A program made the position numbers and the translations under genes. Shown one piece after another: positions 15,828-24,096 of a DNA stretch of 64,000 nucleotides; the first letter of the stretch is position 1; every line of letters begins with the position of its first letter. The stretch spans positions 1 to 64,000 of the forward strand of contig JAZNKB010000007.1 of assembly GCA_045578345.1 (NCBI GenBank), read 5' to 3'. The stretch is from Onthoplasma sp045578345. Its GTDB lineage: Bacteria; Bacillota; Clostridia; Christensenellales; UBA1242. Below the pieces are notes generated by a model, which saw nothing but the letters and a program-made list of their open reading frames with translations, searched no databases and was not told the origin of the DNA.

Positions 15828-16365
15828 CTTTTTTTCTCCTTAAACTTGATTTTAAACCATCATAATATGATTCCCAAATAGTTTCGGCTTGTGTTTTTAA
15901 ATTCTTTATTACATGTTTATCCCAGTTAATTTTGGTTATTGAATAAATATTGTCTGAAAATTTTTCAATACAATCTTTCATATTTGGAAAATCTTCTAAC
16001 GTTATTGGATCACACCTATCTTTGCCATAATAACTAAACAATAAAACAACTTGTTTGTTTTTCATTTCAGGGTAATTGGAAATAAACTCAATAAATTTTT
16101 GTGAGTCTTGAACACCTACCGAATCTTTTAATTTGTTAATAATTAAAATATTAAAATCGTTTATATGCCATTTTAACAACTCAATTAAGTTAACGCCAAA
16201 ACAGAGTTGTAATCTCTTTGTTGGAAAATAAAGATTCATATCTTGCCAAAGCAAAACATTTTTACCTTTAAATTTATCTATCAGTTTTTCTGTTACATCT
16301 TGAAGAGGCATATTTTTGCCAAGAATTGATGTGATTTTAAAGTTGTTATTAATAATTTCTTCCAT
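15820..16365 (-). CDS. RecA-like fold protein without Walker A (paralog B)
   Basis: This 181-residue protein is a paralog of the next upstream gene: both begin with NxFKITSIL and share the order KNVLLWQ, FNILIINKL, then NKQVVLLFS. The strand ILIINKL is at the place of a Walker B, and QVVLLFS at the place of the following strand of a RecA/DnaB-like ATPase. There is no P-loop in the N-terminus. I infer a degenerate RecA-like domain that binds a partner rather than hydrolysing ATP. SD AAAGGAG is present. Confidence 0.7.
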   Translation of the reverse strand: MEEIINNNFKITSILGKNMPLQDVTEKLIDKFKGKNVLLWQDMNLYFPTKRLQLCFGVNLIELLKWHINDFNILIINKLKDSVGVQDSQKFIEFISNYPEMKNKQVVLLFSYYGKDRCDPITLEDFPNMKDCIEKFSDNIYSITKINWDKHVIKNLKTQAETIWESYYDGLKSSLRRKKDE

Positions 16366-16395
16366 AATTTTCTCCTTTGATTTTCTCTTAATTTC

Positions 16396-16884
16396 TTAAT
16401 AATGCCTGAAAACTGATGTTTCACCAGTCTTTAATTCTTTCATAAAATAGTGATGATTATCCGCAATTATGGTATAAATTCTATCTGAATATGCTGAGAT
16501 GACACGTTTATAAGATTTAAAATCGTTTAACTTACCATTTTTTAATGAGTCTTTGTTATTAAACAACAGAACAACCTGCTTGTTTTTAAACTCTTCCATT
16601 TTAGAAATTGATTTTATGAAATTAATAAGTTTTTTAGACTTTGCTTTAATATCTAGATTGTCAATTATAAGTAAATCAAATTCATTAATTGTTGCTTTCA
16701 TTAACTTCAACAAATCACTCTTATCATTTACTATTATTGTTTCGCAAGGATAATCCAAATACTTCTCTTGCCATAAAAGTATATTTTTGTTTGCAAATTG
16801 TTTTAATATTCTAGACAATAACCCTTTTGAAGTTCTAGATAAGATTGAAGTGATTTTAAAGTTATGTTCAATTAAATTTTCCAT
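16396..16884 (-). CDS. RecA-like fold protein without Walker A (paralog A)
   Basis: The 162-residue protein shares its N-terminal motif and strand order with the gene at 15820-16365. FDLLIIDNLD (about residues 69-78) is a good Walker B, as in DnaB-type helicases, and NKQVVLLFNN (about 101-110) is the next strand; a Walker A is absent. The start overlaps the FtsK-gamma-like gene by 13 bases, so both are co-translated, and a GAGG SD is seen. The Asp in the Walker B strand is kept here but lost in paralog B, which suggests subfunctionalisation. The fold assignment is inferred. Confidence 0.7.
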   Translation of the reverse strand: MENLIEHNFKITSILSRTSKGLLSRILKQFANKNILLWQEKYLDYPCETIIVNDKSDLLKLMKATINEFDLLIIDNLDIKAKSKKLINFIKSISKMEEFKNKQVVLLFNNKDSLKNGKLNDFKSYKRVISAYSDRIYTIIADNHHYFMKELKTGETSVFRHY

Positions 16885-17246
16885 TTCTTTTTCCTCACAT
16901 CTTCTAGCATGTCCTTAAATCCCTTTTTATCTATAACTTTATAACAACTATCATATTTAACAATAAGATTGTTATCTAATAAAACTTGAATAAGTTTCAC
17001 GCTTTTTGCATATCCAAGTCCAAAAAGTCTAGAAATTGTTGAGGCAGAGAACTTGTCTTTTAAAAGCAGGCATTCAAATTTTTCTGCTTTTGAAAATGTT
17101 GTTTCTATGTTGTTTATAATGTCCACAACATCTTCAATGCTTAATTGCTCTTTTTTCACCAATTCGATAAGCCAAGATAAAGTTAAGTTCTTTTTTTCGT
17201 TTTTACTTAATTTAATAAAATCATCAAGTTTTTCAATCTTACACAT
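16872..17246 (-). CDS. Small protein with FtsK-gamma-like winged helix
   Basis: Of its 124 residues, about 66-96 (FSASTISRLFGLGYAKSVKL, then IQVLLDNNLIV) follow the pattern of the FtsK/SpoIIIE gamma domain (S-L-L-Q-R-x-F-x-I/L-G-Y-x-R-A, then L-E-x-G-I-V). In FtsK this winged helix reads orienting DNA motifs and contacts XerD. Here it is detached from any motor and sits nine bases after the AAA+ gene, with SD AGGAGG. It may give the operon's ATPase a DNA address. The relation rests on motif reading only. Confidence 0.65.
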   Translation of the reverse strand: MCKIEKLDDFIKLSKNEKKNLTLSWLIELVKKEQLSIEDVVDIINNIETTFSKAEKFECLLLKDKFSASTISRLFGLGYAKSVKLIQVLLDNNLIVKYDSCYKVIDKKGFKDMLEDVRKKKWKI

Positions 17247-17255
17247 TTTTTCCTC

Positions 17256-19256
17256 CTAACAAAATCCCATACTAACTTTTTGTTGATATACCGGTTTTTC
17301 AAAGTCGTCTGGTTTAAGAATTCTTAAGTTTTCTCCAAACATTTTATCTTCTTTAACCAATCTTGAAGCTTGTTGCATTCTTGCTTTTTCTAATATATTT
17401 CTAACAAATCTGCCGTTTCCAAAGTTCTTTTCATTAGTTTTAGCAAGTGTTATAATTTCTTTAATTTTCTCTTCGCATTGAGAAATGTCAATATCCATAG
17501 ATTCAGCTTGAACATTTGCAATCTTTACCAATTCTTCTTCTGTGTAATCAGGAAATTCAATAATGCTTGCAATTCTACTTTTTAAACCTGAATTTTTGTT
17601 TATAAATCTTTCCATTTCATTTTTGTAACCTGCAAAAATAACGACCACATCTTCACGCCTGTTTTCCATTTCTTGAACAATAGCATTAATTGCCTCATCA
17701 CCATACATTCCATCTTTTCCATCATATAGAGAGTAGGCTTCATCAATGAAAAGAACACTACCAACAGCCCTTTTAAATAACTCTTGAACATTTGGAGCAG
17801 TTCCACCAACATAACGACTAACAATATCTCCTCTGCCAACTTCAATCAAATTACCATGTTTTAATAATCCCTTTTCTTTCATCACTTGCGCAACATACCT
17901 TGCAACAGTTGTTTTTGCTGTTCCTGGATTTCCAACAAAACACATATGTTTACAAGTGTTTTTTGCAAGATTTCCATTTTCCGCACAAGCTTTTTGAAGT
18001 TTGGCATAATTTATAAAGTTGTCTATTGTCTGCTTAATACTTTCAAGGCCAACCATTTTGTTTAATGAATTAATTGCAAACTCCTTTTTCTTGTTGTCAT
18101 CTATCAATGCTTGTTCACAAATGTTTGCATATTGTGGATATTGAATGTTTTTAACATAACCTTTATGCCACTTGTTAAAGATTTTAATTAAATCATCAAC
18201 CTTATATCCAATGTTTTCATCAACCATTTCTAACAACCCATCAATTCTTTTTATGTTTGACTTTTCTGCATAATTTTTTAAAAATGCTTTTGCTTGTGAA
18301 TTTGCAATTGTTGTGTCGTTTATTTCCACCAATAACAAATCTCTAAGATTCTGTTTAAAAACCTTTTCTTGACTTTTGTGTTTGCAGCATATAATACTTG
18401 TCACGTCTTTTGCATGTCTATAAACTTGTTCGGCAAACATTTCACTAATCATGTTTTCATCTGAAAATGTGTCATCGTCTGGTATATTGAAATAAGAATT
18501 AATTACAACAACTCCACCCATATTAATTTCAAAAACTCTGTTAACTTCTGCCGATCGAATTCTAAAGAAATTGTCTTTCACCGTTAAATCAATTTGTGAA
18601 TAATAATTTCGAATTGATCTATTATTTGTTTTTAAACTGTTTAGAAGAATATTAACAATCTTTTGACTTTGTTCACTATTAGACACATTAACAAAATAAT
18701 GAACAGGAACACCAAATGCATTATCTTGAGATTTTTGATATATTCTTTCAACTTCTCTTTTAAGTTCTGAATCAACAACAACATCATTACATCTCGCCAA
18801 CATTTCATCTTTGGTGAATTCTTTATCAAAAAATCTACGTTCTCTAAACCACATACCACGAGTGAAGTGCAAATCAAGTTGTTCTTTAACGTTTTTTACG
18901 TCTGCTATAAACCCATTTTCTTCAGCAATATTTAAATAACTAAGAAAACCATTTGCAGGAAGTTCAATCCTTTTGGCAATAACCATATCTAAATTAAGTT
19001 TTAAAATTAGTTCATTAGCAAACTTATCTAAAGCATGCAATTCATTCAAATCACCCTTAAATACACATAAAAAAGAAATATATTCTTCAGTTTTATTTAA
19101 TATATAAAATTCAATTTTATCCAACTCTATACAATATTGAGCACATTTATTCGCTTCTGACTTTAATGATTTTTGAAACTTATAATCAGTTCCACCATTA
19201 TCATTTTCTTCAACCATTTCACCATTGCGAGTGTAAAGATATTTATAAAACAACAT
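17256..19256 (-). CDS. CbbX/SpoVK-like AAA+ ATPase with large N-terminal domain
   Basis: The 666-residue protein is the first gene of the eight-gene operon. Residues 400-640 form a CbbX/SpoVK-type AAA+ module: MVGLESIKQTIDNFINY, Walker A GNPGTAKT (442-449), a pore-loop region RYVGGTAPNVQELF, Walker B VLFIDEAY (501-508) and the Arg-finger stretch GLKSRIASIIEFPDY (557-571). The N-terminal 400 residues are not a known domain; 180-300 (VHYFVNVSNSEQSQKIVNIL and on) may be a second, inactive AAA-like fold. SD AAGGAG lies eight bases upstream. It would be the remodelling motor of the system. Confidence 0.85.
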   Translation of the reverse strand: MLFYKYLYTRNGEMVEENDNGGTDYKFQKSLKSEANKCAQYCIELDKIEFYILNKTEEYISFLCVFKGDLNELHALDKFANELILKLNLDMVIAKRIELPANGFLSYLNIAEENGFIADVKNVKEQLDLHFTRGMWFRERRFFDKEFTKDEMLARCNDVVVDSELKREVERIYQKSQDNAFGVPVHYFVNVSNSEQSQKIVNILLNSLKTNNRSIRNYYSQIDLTVKDNFFRIRSAEVNRVFEINMGGVVVINSYFNIPDDDTFSDENMISEMFAEQVYRHAKDVTSIICCKHKSQEKVFKQNLRDLLLVEINDTTIANSQAKAFLKNYAEKSNIKRIDGLLEMVDENIGYKVDDLIKIFNKWHKGYVKNIQYPQYANICEQALIDDNKKKEFAINSLNKMVGLESIKQTIDNFINYAKLQKACAENGNLAKNTCKHMCFVGNPGTAKTTVARYVAQVMKEKGLLKHGNLIEVGRGDIVSRYVGGTAPNVQELFKRAVGSVLFIDEAYSLYDGKDGMYGDEAINAIVQEMENRREDVVVIFAGYKNEMERFINKNSGLKSRIASIIEFPDYTEEELVKIANVQAESMDIDISQCEEKIKEIITLAKTNEKNFGNGRFVRNILEKARMQQASRLVKEDKMFGENLRILKPDDFEKPVYQQKVSMGFC

Positions 19257-19432
19257 AACATTTTCTCCTTTGTTGCCTTAACTATAACATACAGCATGTA
19301 CAAATTATTGGACACGTGAAAACAAAAATACTCACTAATACCCGAGGTAAAAGTGAGTAGAAATTGAGTTGAAAATGAGTAGAGTGATTTGCTACATATC
19401 TATTTTATAGTGGTTTATGGCGTGTCCTATGG

Positions 19433-19458
19433 TGGTTCGATTCCCCTTGGGACTACCA
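19433..19458 (+). repeat. tRNA/tmRNA 3'-end fragment (attachment-site scar 3)
   Basis: These 26 bases are identical to scar 1 (4876-4901), including T-loop, acceptor strand and CCA. Five upstream bases GGTGG can pair partly with the T-stem, but no complete tRNA can be folded. It marks the right boundary of the island layer carrying the defence operon. Confidence 0.8.
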
Positions 19459-19463
19459 ATTGT

Positions 19464-19492
19464 AATCTCTATCTTCTGATAGAGATTTTTTC
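19464..19492 (+). terminator. Terminator behind scar 3
   Basis: AATCTCTATC-TTCT-GATAGAGATT is a perfect 10-bp stem followed by T4. It differs from the terminator behind scars 1 and 2. Confidence 0.75.
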
Positions 19493-19574
19493 ATTTTGTG
19501 AAAAAATAGCAACATTTTGCAAAAAAAATTTGCAATTTTAAAATAAAATATTATAATAAAAAAGGAGATAATAT

Positions 19575-20267
19575 ATGATTAAAGATTTTAAATTTGCCAC
19601 ATTTGAATTTGAAGAAAAGGATAAACATTTCATAGGTAAAGTTGGAAAATATATTGATGCAAATGCTAATGCCATTTTTGATTTTTTCGAATTGATTCCA
19701 ACTGAAAAAAAAGTTAAAATTAATATAATCCCAACAAAAAAAGAATTTGATAAAAAATTTATTAAAGACCACGCCTTTGCAGATGAAAAATTTAAAGTTC
19801 CCATTTGGGCAAAAGGATATTTTTCAAACAATGAAATCGTTTATCTATCTTTAAACGATTTAAAAAGCACAAGTTATAATGATAAACTTTATTCTTCAGA
19901 AATGGAATATTATAAAAAAACACTCTTACACGAGTTTGTCCATTATGTCAATTCTCTTTATCGCAAAAAAATGAATTGTGGCCCGACAATTAAATATTTA
20001 TCTGAAGGTATCGCAACTCTCCTAAGCAAACAAAAAGAAAACTTAGTTTGCGATTTTGATTTCTCAATTGACCAAATTTTAAGTGTAGATATGACAAAAT
20101 CATGTTATGATGGTTGGTATTTAATTACTAAGTACCTGGTTGAAAATTATGACAAAAAATTTGTTCTACAATTATTTGAAAGTAATAGACAAGCAAAAGA
20201 GTTTTTACAAACAGAATTGTTTGATAATACAAAAAAATTTTATTGTTTAAAAATCCCTAAACCATAA
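19575..20267 (+). CDS. Predicted zinc metallopeptidase (gluzincin-like)
   Basis: The 230-residue protein contains HEFVH (about residues 119-123) and, 22 residues later, LSEGIA, the order expected for the zinc ligands of a gluzincin (HExxH plus Glu). No signal peptide or membrane segment is seen, so it should act in the cytoplasm. SD AAGGAG lies upstream. It is the only intact gene between scars 3 and 4, so it may be cargo of a very small island, for example a toxin-like or regulatory protease. Its substrate is unknown. Confidence 0.75.
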   Translation: MIKDFKFATFEFEEKDKHFIGKVGKYIDANANAIFDFFELIPTEKKVKINIIPTKKEFDKKFIKDHAFADEKFKVPIWAKGYFSNNEIVYLSLNDLKSTSYNDKLYSSEMEYYKKTLLHEFVHYVNSLYRKKMNCGPTIKYLSEGIATLLSKQKENLVCDFDFSIDQILSVDMTKSCYDGWYLITKYLVENYDKKFVLQLFESNRQAKEFLQTELFDNTKKFYCLKIPKP

Positions 20268-20412
20268 ACTTTCAACATTTGCAGTTATAAAATTCTGAGT
20301 TTTTGTAGGTTTGCGAATTGTAAATCTTTATACTTTGAAATTGCAAAATTTACATCAAATTTCAAACTTTGATAAAATTAAATCATAAGCGTAGTTGATA
20401 AACAACAGAACA

Positions 20413-20426
20413 CCTTGGGACTACCA
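20413..20426 (+). repeat. Short attachment scar 4
   Basis: CCTTGGGACTACCA repeats the last 14 bases of scars 1 and 3, ending on CCA. A chance match of 14 bases in this window is unlikely. It would be an older, eroded boundary. Confidence 0.6.
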
Positions 20427-20501
20427 TACTCATTAATATACGAACCCCCTAATAGAAATGTTAAATATTTCTTTAGGAAACACGTAATTTTATTGATATT
20501 A

Positions 20502-20532
20502 AATCACCCTTAATATTAAGGGTGATTTTTTA
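20502..20532 (+). terminator. Palindromic terminator
   Basis: AATCACCCTTAAT pairs perfectly with ATTAAGGGTGATT and a T run follows. It lies 75 bases after scar 4. Confidence 0.7.
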
Positions 20533-20590
20533 TTTGTATTTGACTTAAACACTTTTCTATGATATAATTTCAAAAATACAGAGGTGTATA

Positions 20591-21225
20591 ATGAGTGATA
20601 TTAATGAAGAATTATCAAAGATATTTGCTAATTTCGATAAACCAAAAGAAGAATTAAAACCAACTCAATATGAGTATTCGTATGTCCCAATGCCTGAAGT
20701 TGAAAGTAACCCTGAATAATTTATTATTCCAGAATTGCTACCGGCGTGTAAAGTGTTGTGGAGTAAAAATATTTTTACCATTATGTGTTCAAATCGAAGC
20801 GATAAAGATGAATTTTATATTGAACTAGATTCTTTATCTGAAAGAAATAGTGAAATTTTTAAATCACTAGTAAAGAAATATCCTGAAAATTATATGTGGA
20901 ACAATTCTGAAGTTTGCCATAGAATTACCATATCGAAGAACGATAAGAAAAAAAACTAAAAATATTATAAAATCATTTTTGACTTTAGTTGAAGAATTTG
21001 AATTGCAAGATATTCAATATAATAAATAGATGAACATAGTTCTTATGAAATTCGTAACGATGGCAAATTGGAAAAGAAACGTAAAACATTAAAACAATGT
21101 ATTAAGGATAAAATGATTCTGATAAATATGATGAGGAAACAAGAAGAATCTATTATCACAAATATTATTTAGATAAACACTACACTTATTTAAGAGAAAT
21201 TGAAAATACAACTGAAATAAAATAG
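20591..21225 (+). pseudogene. Decayed hypothetical gene (nonsense plus frameshifts)
   Basis: An ATG with SD (AGAGGTG) opens a 42-codon frame that stops at 20717-20719. The same frame continues open to 20959 (FIIPELLPACKVLW and on). A run of eight A near 20950 then shifts the frame (to NIIKSFLTLVEEFE), and further stops and shifts separate the coding-like pieces DEHSSYEIRNDGKLEKKR and DKYDEETRRIYYHKYY, which end at TAG 21223-21225. Together they look like one protein of about 200 residues that has decayed. The family is not recognised. Confidence 0.65.
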
Positions 21226-21253
21226 ATGTATAGTTTTTGGTTCATTTCGTTTT

Positions 21254-21267
21254 CCCTTGGACCACCA
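21254..21267 (+). repeat. Possible oldest attachment scar 5
   Basis: CCCTTGGACCACCA resembles the end of scars 1 and 3 with one missing base and one change, and a GGTTC lies about 17 bases upstream. It may be the oldest scar or the end of a different tRNA. Confidence is low. Confidence 0.35.
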
Positions 21268-21359
21268 GCCAAGCACCCATTAGTGTTTTTTGTAATAATT
21301 TTAGTTTAAGTCATATTGACAAATCTTGGAAATATATCAACAATGAAAGGAAGATAAAA

Positions 21360-22301
21360 ATGAAATATAGAGTAACAGATGGAGTTTTTTATGGCAACAT
21401 ATTAAATGGTCGCCCTGAAGGAAAAGGAACATTGGTTTTCGATAATGGTGATAAATATATTGGCGACTTTCAAAAAGGATACATGCACGGATATGGGGAA
21501 TGTTTTTATAATAACGGCAATCATTACATAGGGTATTGGTCATATAGCAAACATCACGGAATAGGAACTCTCACCTATAGCGATGGAACAATTTATGAAG
21601 GGCGATTTTGTAATGGTTTACGCCATGGTAGATGTCTTATGTTTTTTCAAGATAGAAAGATATATAATGGTTTTTTTGAAAACAATCATCAAATAGATGA
21701 AGGAACTTATTATTTTGATGATACTGCAGTGAAAATGAGATTTTTTGGAGCAGGAAAAAAACCAATCCATATAGAAACATTCCCAATGCAAGAAGAATAT
21801 TTAGCAGGTATTATTGCATTTGCAAGGCAACAGTATCGTTACGACGAACAACATAATCTCAACATTGAGCAAAGCAAAATTGCAGCCGAAATAAAACTAG
21901 GCTTACGTGAAGATCCTAACAAACCAAAACATGATGATGCTGCTGAAATAAAAAGTCTTTTCAAACTAGCATTGCTAAAACATTTAATGTCTCCACCACC
22001 CAAACAAACAAATCAGGCAAAAAATGAAGAACCCGTCAACATTAATTATGATTACAATTATCATAAAAATGAGAATTTTACTTATTCTTTTGAAGAAAAA
22101 GAAGAAGTTGATAAACTTGAAATTTTAGAAAATCAAGCAATTGAACATTATAACAACGGCATGATGTATTATCAACTTGGTCAAATGCTCTATGCAAAAT
22201 GGGAGTTTGAAGAAGCTTTGAACACTTATTCATATAGCAATTTTATATACAGAGAAGATTGTGAGGAAATGATTGAAAAGTGTAATGAGCATATTTTTTG
22301 A
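21360..22301 (+). CDS. MORN-repeat protein with TPR-like C-terminus
   Basis: The start at 21360 follows a GAAAGGAAGA SD. Residues 1-120 of 313 hold about five MORN repeats (GKGTLVFDNGDKYIGDF, MHGYGECFYNNGNHYIGYW, HHGIGTLTYSDGTIYEGRF and degenerate copies). MORN repeats form an extended beta hairpin sheet used as a scaffold or lipid-binding surface. The C-terminal 75 residues (EHYNNGMMYYQLGQMLYAKW, then EEALNTYSYSNF) resemble one to two TPR-type helix pairs. There is no signal peptide. It probably acts as a cytoplasmic scaffold; its partner is unknown. Confidence 0.85.
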   Translation: MKYRVTDGVFYGNILNGRPEGKGTLVFDNGDKYIGDFQKGYMHGYGECFYNNGNHYIGYWSYSKHHGIGTLTYSDGTIYEGRFCNGLRHGRCLMFFQDRKIYNGFFENNHQIDEGTYYFDDTAVKMRFFGAGKKPIHIETFPMQEEYLAGIIAFARQQYRYDEQHNLNIEQSKIAAEIKLGLREDPNKPKHDDAAEIKSLFKLALLKHLMSPPPKQTNQAKNEEPVNINYDYNYHKNENFTYSFEEKEEVDKLEILENQAIEHYNNGMMYYQLGQMLYAKWEFEEALNTYSYSNFIYREDCEEMIEKCNEHIF

Positions 22302-22360
22302 TTAAAAATTGCTAGCGCAAATAAAAAATAAATGTTACTATACTATTATTAGGAGTGTTT

Positions 22361-22951
22361 ATGTATTTCTTTTCAAGTGACACACATTTTGCCGACGATT
22401 ATACTATGGAGGTTGACAATCGACCTTTTAAAAACGCAAAAGTGTTTGATAAGTTTGTGATAAAAACTTGGAACAAACAGGCAAAAAAAGGTGACACAAT
22501 TTTTGTAATCGGAGATTTTGTTGATTGCGACGGCGAAGGTTATGACGGATGGAAAAAATCAATTTTGTACGTTAAAAAACTAAAAGCTGATGTTGTTCTT
22601 GTTATGGGCAACAACGAAGAAAGAGTTGTTAAGTATAACTTTAACAACAACTTTGAATTATTCAGAGAGTTTTGTTTAAAAATTGGATTCAAGGAAGTTT
22701 ATCAAAACCATACAATTAACATGCGTGGTGTTGATTTCTACTTAACTCACAAACCTGCAGATTGCAAAATGGATATGTTAAATCTTTTCGGACACACTCA
22801 CCGCTCGGGCGGACTTTATCGTCCTTTCGGATTTAATATAGGGTGCGACATCAATCATTTTAGATTGTATAGCGAAAATGACATTTTTAAACTAATCGAC
22901 TTGAAACAACGTTTTTGGGATAAAGATAAACATTTAAATATGAAAACATAA
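22361..22951 (+). CDS. Calcineurin-like phosphoesterase
   Basis: The 196-residue enzyme begins at 22361 (MYFFSSDTHF), six bases after AGGAG. It shows DTH, IGDFVD, GNNEE (with Asn for the usual His), THKP and GHTH. This is the compact family of cytoplasmic phosphoesterases also carried by phages. Substrates in this group are nucleotides or small phosphodiesters; the specific one is unknown. GNNE in place of GNHE is an odd change in the metal/catalytic motif that is shared by some members of the family. Confidence 0.85.
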   Translation: MYFFSSDTHFADDYTMEVDNRPFKNAKVFDKFVIKTWNKQAKKGDTIFVIGDFVDCDGEGYDGWKKSILYVKKLKADVVLVMGNNEERVVKYNFNNNFELFREFCLKIGFKEVYQNHTINMRGVDFYLTHKPADCKMDMLNLFGHTHRSGGLYRPFGFNIGCDINHFRLYSENDIFKLIDLKQRFWDKDKHLNMKT

Positions 22952-22976
22952 AAAGCGCCATCTATTGCGCTTTTTT
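22951..22976 (+). terminator. Terminator
   Basis: AAAAGCGC pairs with GCGCTTTT around an 8-base loop, directly at the phosphoesterase stop codon, with T6 after it. Confidence 0.75.
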
Positions 22977-23080
22977 CATTGTAACATTAGATCCAATTAT
23001 TAACTTTATTGAATATTAAATTACTCTTAACACCTTAAAAAAACATTGCAAATAATAAATAAAAGTGATAATATTTAAAT

Positions 23081-23800
23081 ATGGAACAAAATTTTAAAAT
23101 TGAAAAATATAATAAAGATAAAGATTATTCTTTTTCGTTTGGAGCTTTCCCAACTTTTGAACTAATCAAAAACAAACCAGAAAACGTTGTTTGTTTACTT
23201 TTACATTCAAAATTAAAAATGAGTGAAGATATCCACAAATTAATCACATTATGTGAACAAAACAACATACCAGTTCGTTATGAAGACAAATCAATAAACA
23301 AAATTGCAGACAAAGAAAATTGCTTCGTTGTTGGCGTTTTTAAAAAATTTACAGGTGTTAACGTTGATTGCAAACACATTGTTCTTGTCAATCCAAGTGA
23401 CGCTGGAAACTTGGGAACAATTATGCGAACAATGTTGGGCTTTAATATTAAGAACTTAATCATAATTCGACCTTGTGTTGACGTGTTTAATCCAAAAGTT
23501 GTTCGTGCAAGCATGGGTGCAATTTTTAGTCTTAATATTGTTGAATATGATAACATTGAGGAATATCTCCTTTCTAACAACAATAAAAAATATTTCTTCA
23601 TGCTTAACGGCAAAAAAGAATTAGGGAAATTTAAAAATGAACACAAAAAATATGACCTTATTTTTGGCAACGAAGCAAGTGGACTTCCTGAAAATTTAAT
23701 TGATGTTGATGAAAGTGTTGTGATTCGTCACAGCAAAAACATTGATAGTCTCAATCTCCCAATCAGTGTTGCTATGGCAATTTACGAGTTTAGCAAATAA
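23081..23800 (+). CDS. TrmH/SpoU-family RNA 2'-O-methyltransferase
   Basis: The 239-residue protein carries the three SPOUT motifs: VNPSDAGNLGTIMRTMLGF (motif 1, about 110-128), then KVVRASMGAIFSLNIV, GNEASGLPE (motif 2) and SLNLPISVAMAIYEF (motif 3). The knot-forming C-terminal half binds S-adenosylmethionine. It would methylate a ribose in rRNA or tRNA, and the exact target cannot be read. No SD is seen, but GATAAT lies eight bases before the ATG, so the mRNA is probably leaderless. It looks like the first ordinary chromosomal gene right of the islands. Confidence 0.9.
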   Translation: MEQNFKIEKYNKDKDYSFSFGAFPTFELIKNKPENVVCLLLHSKLKMSEDIHKLITLCEQNNIPVRYEDKSINKIADKENCFVVGVFKKFTGVNVDCKHIVLVNPSDAGNLGTIMRTMLGFNIKNLIIIRPCVDVFNPKVVRASMGAIFSLNIVEYDNIEEYLLSNNNKKYFFMLNGKKELGKFKNEHKKYDLIFGNEASGLPENLIDVDESVVIRHSKNIDSLNLPISVAMAIYEFSK

Positions 23801-24096
23801 TTATTTTTATAAAAAATATAAAAAATTGAAATTTTAATTAAAATTATTAGAAAATTGAAGATTTTTTCTTCATTTTTTTATTTTTTTGAAAATTTTTTAT
23901 AATTTATTATTTAAATTTAACAAAAACAACTGTTTTATAGGTAAAAACAATTATTTGTATTTATTTAAATATTTTAATTATTTATTTGATTTTCTAATAT
24001 AAAATATGTAAAATAAAAATAACAAGGTTTAATTTATTACATAATAAATATTAAAATTTATGTCAATAAAATTAAATTTAAATTAAGGAGAATTTT

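Larger units (their letters stand above)
19257..19574. other. Intergenic region with operon promoter area and scar 3
   Basis: It separates the minus-strand operon from a plus-strand gene. On the minus strand, TATAGT upstream of the operon could be a -10 box, and ACATACAGCATGT near 19288 is a small dyad that could be an operator; neither is strong. The scar and its terminator fill 19433-19492. Confidence 0.4.
20268..20590. other. Intergenic region with scar 4 and a long terminator
   Basis: No gene is seen. It holds the attachment scar at 20413-20426, the 26-base palindrome at 20502-20527 and the start region of the decayed gene at 20591. Confidence 0.6.
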
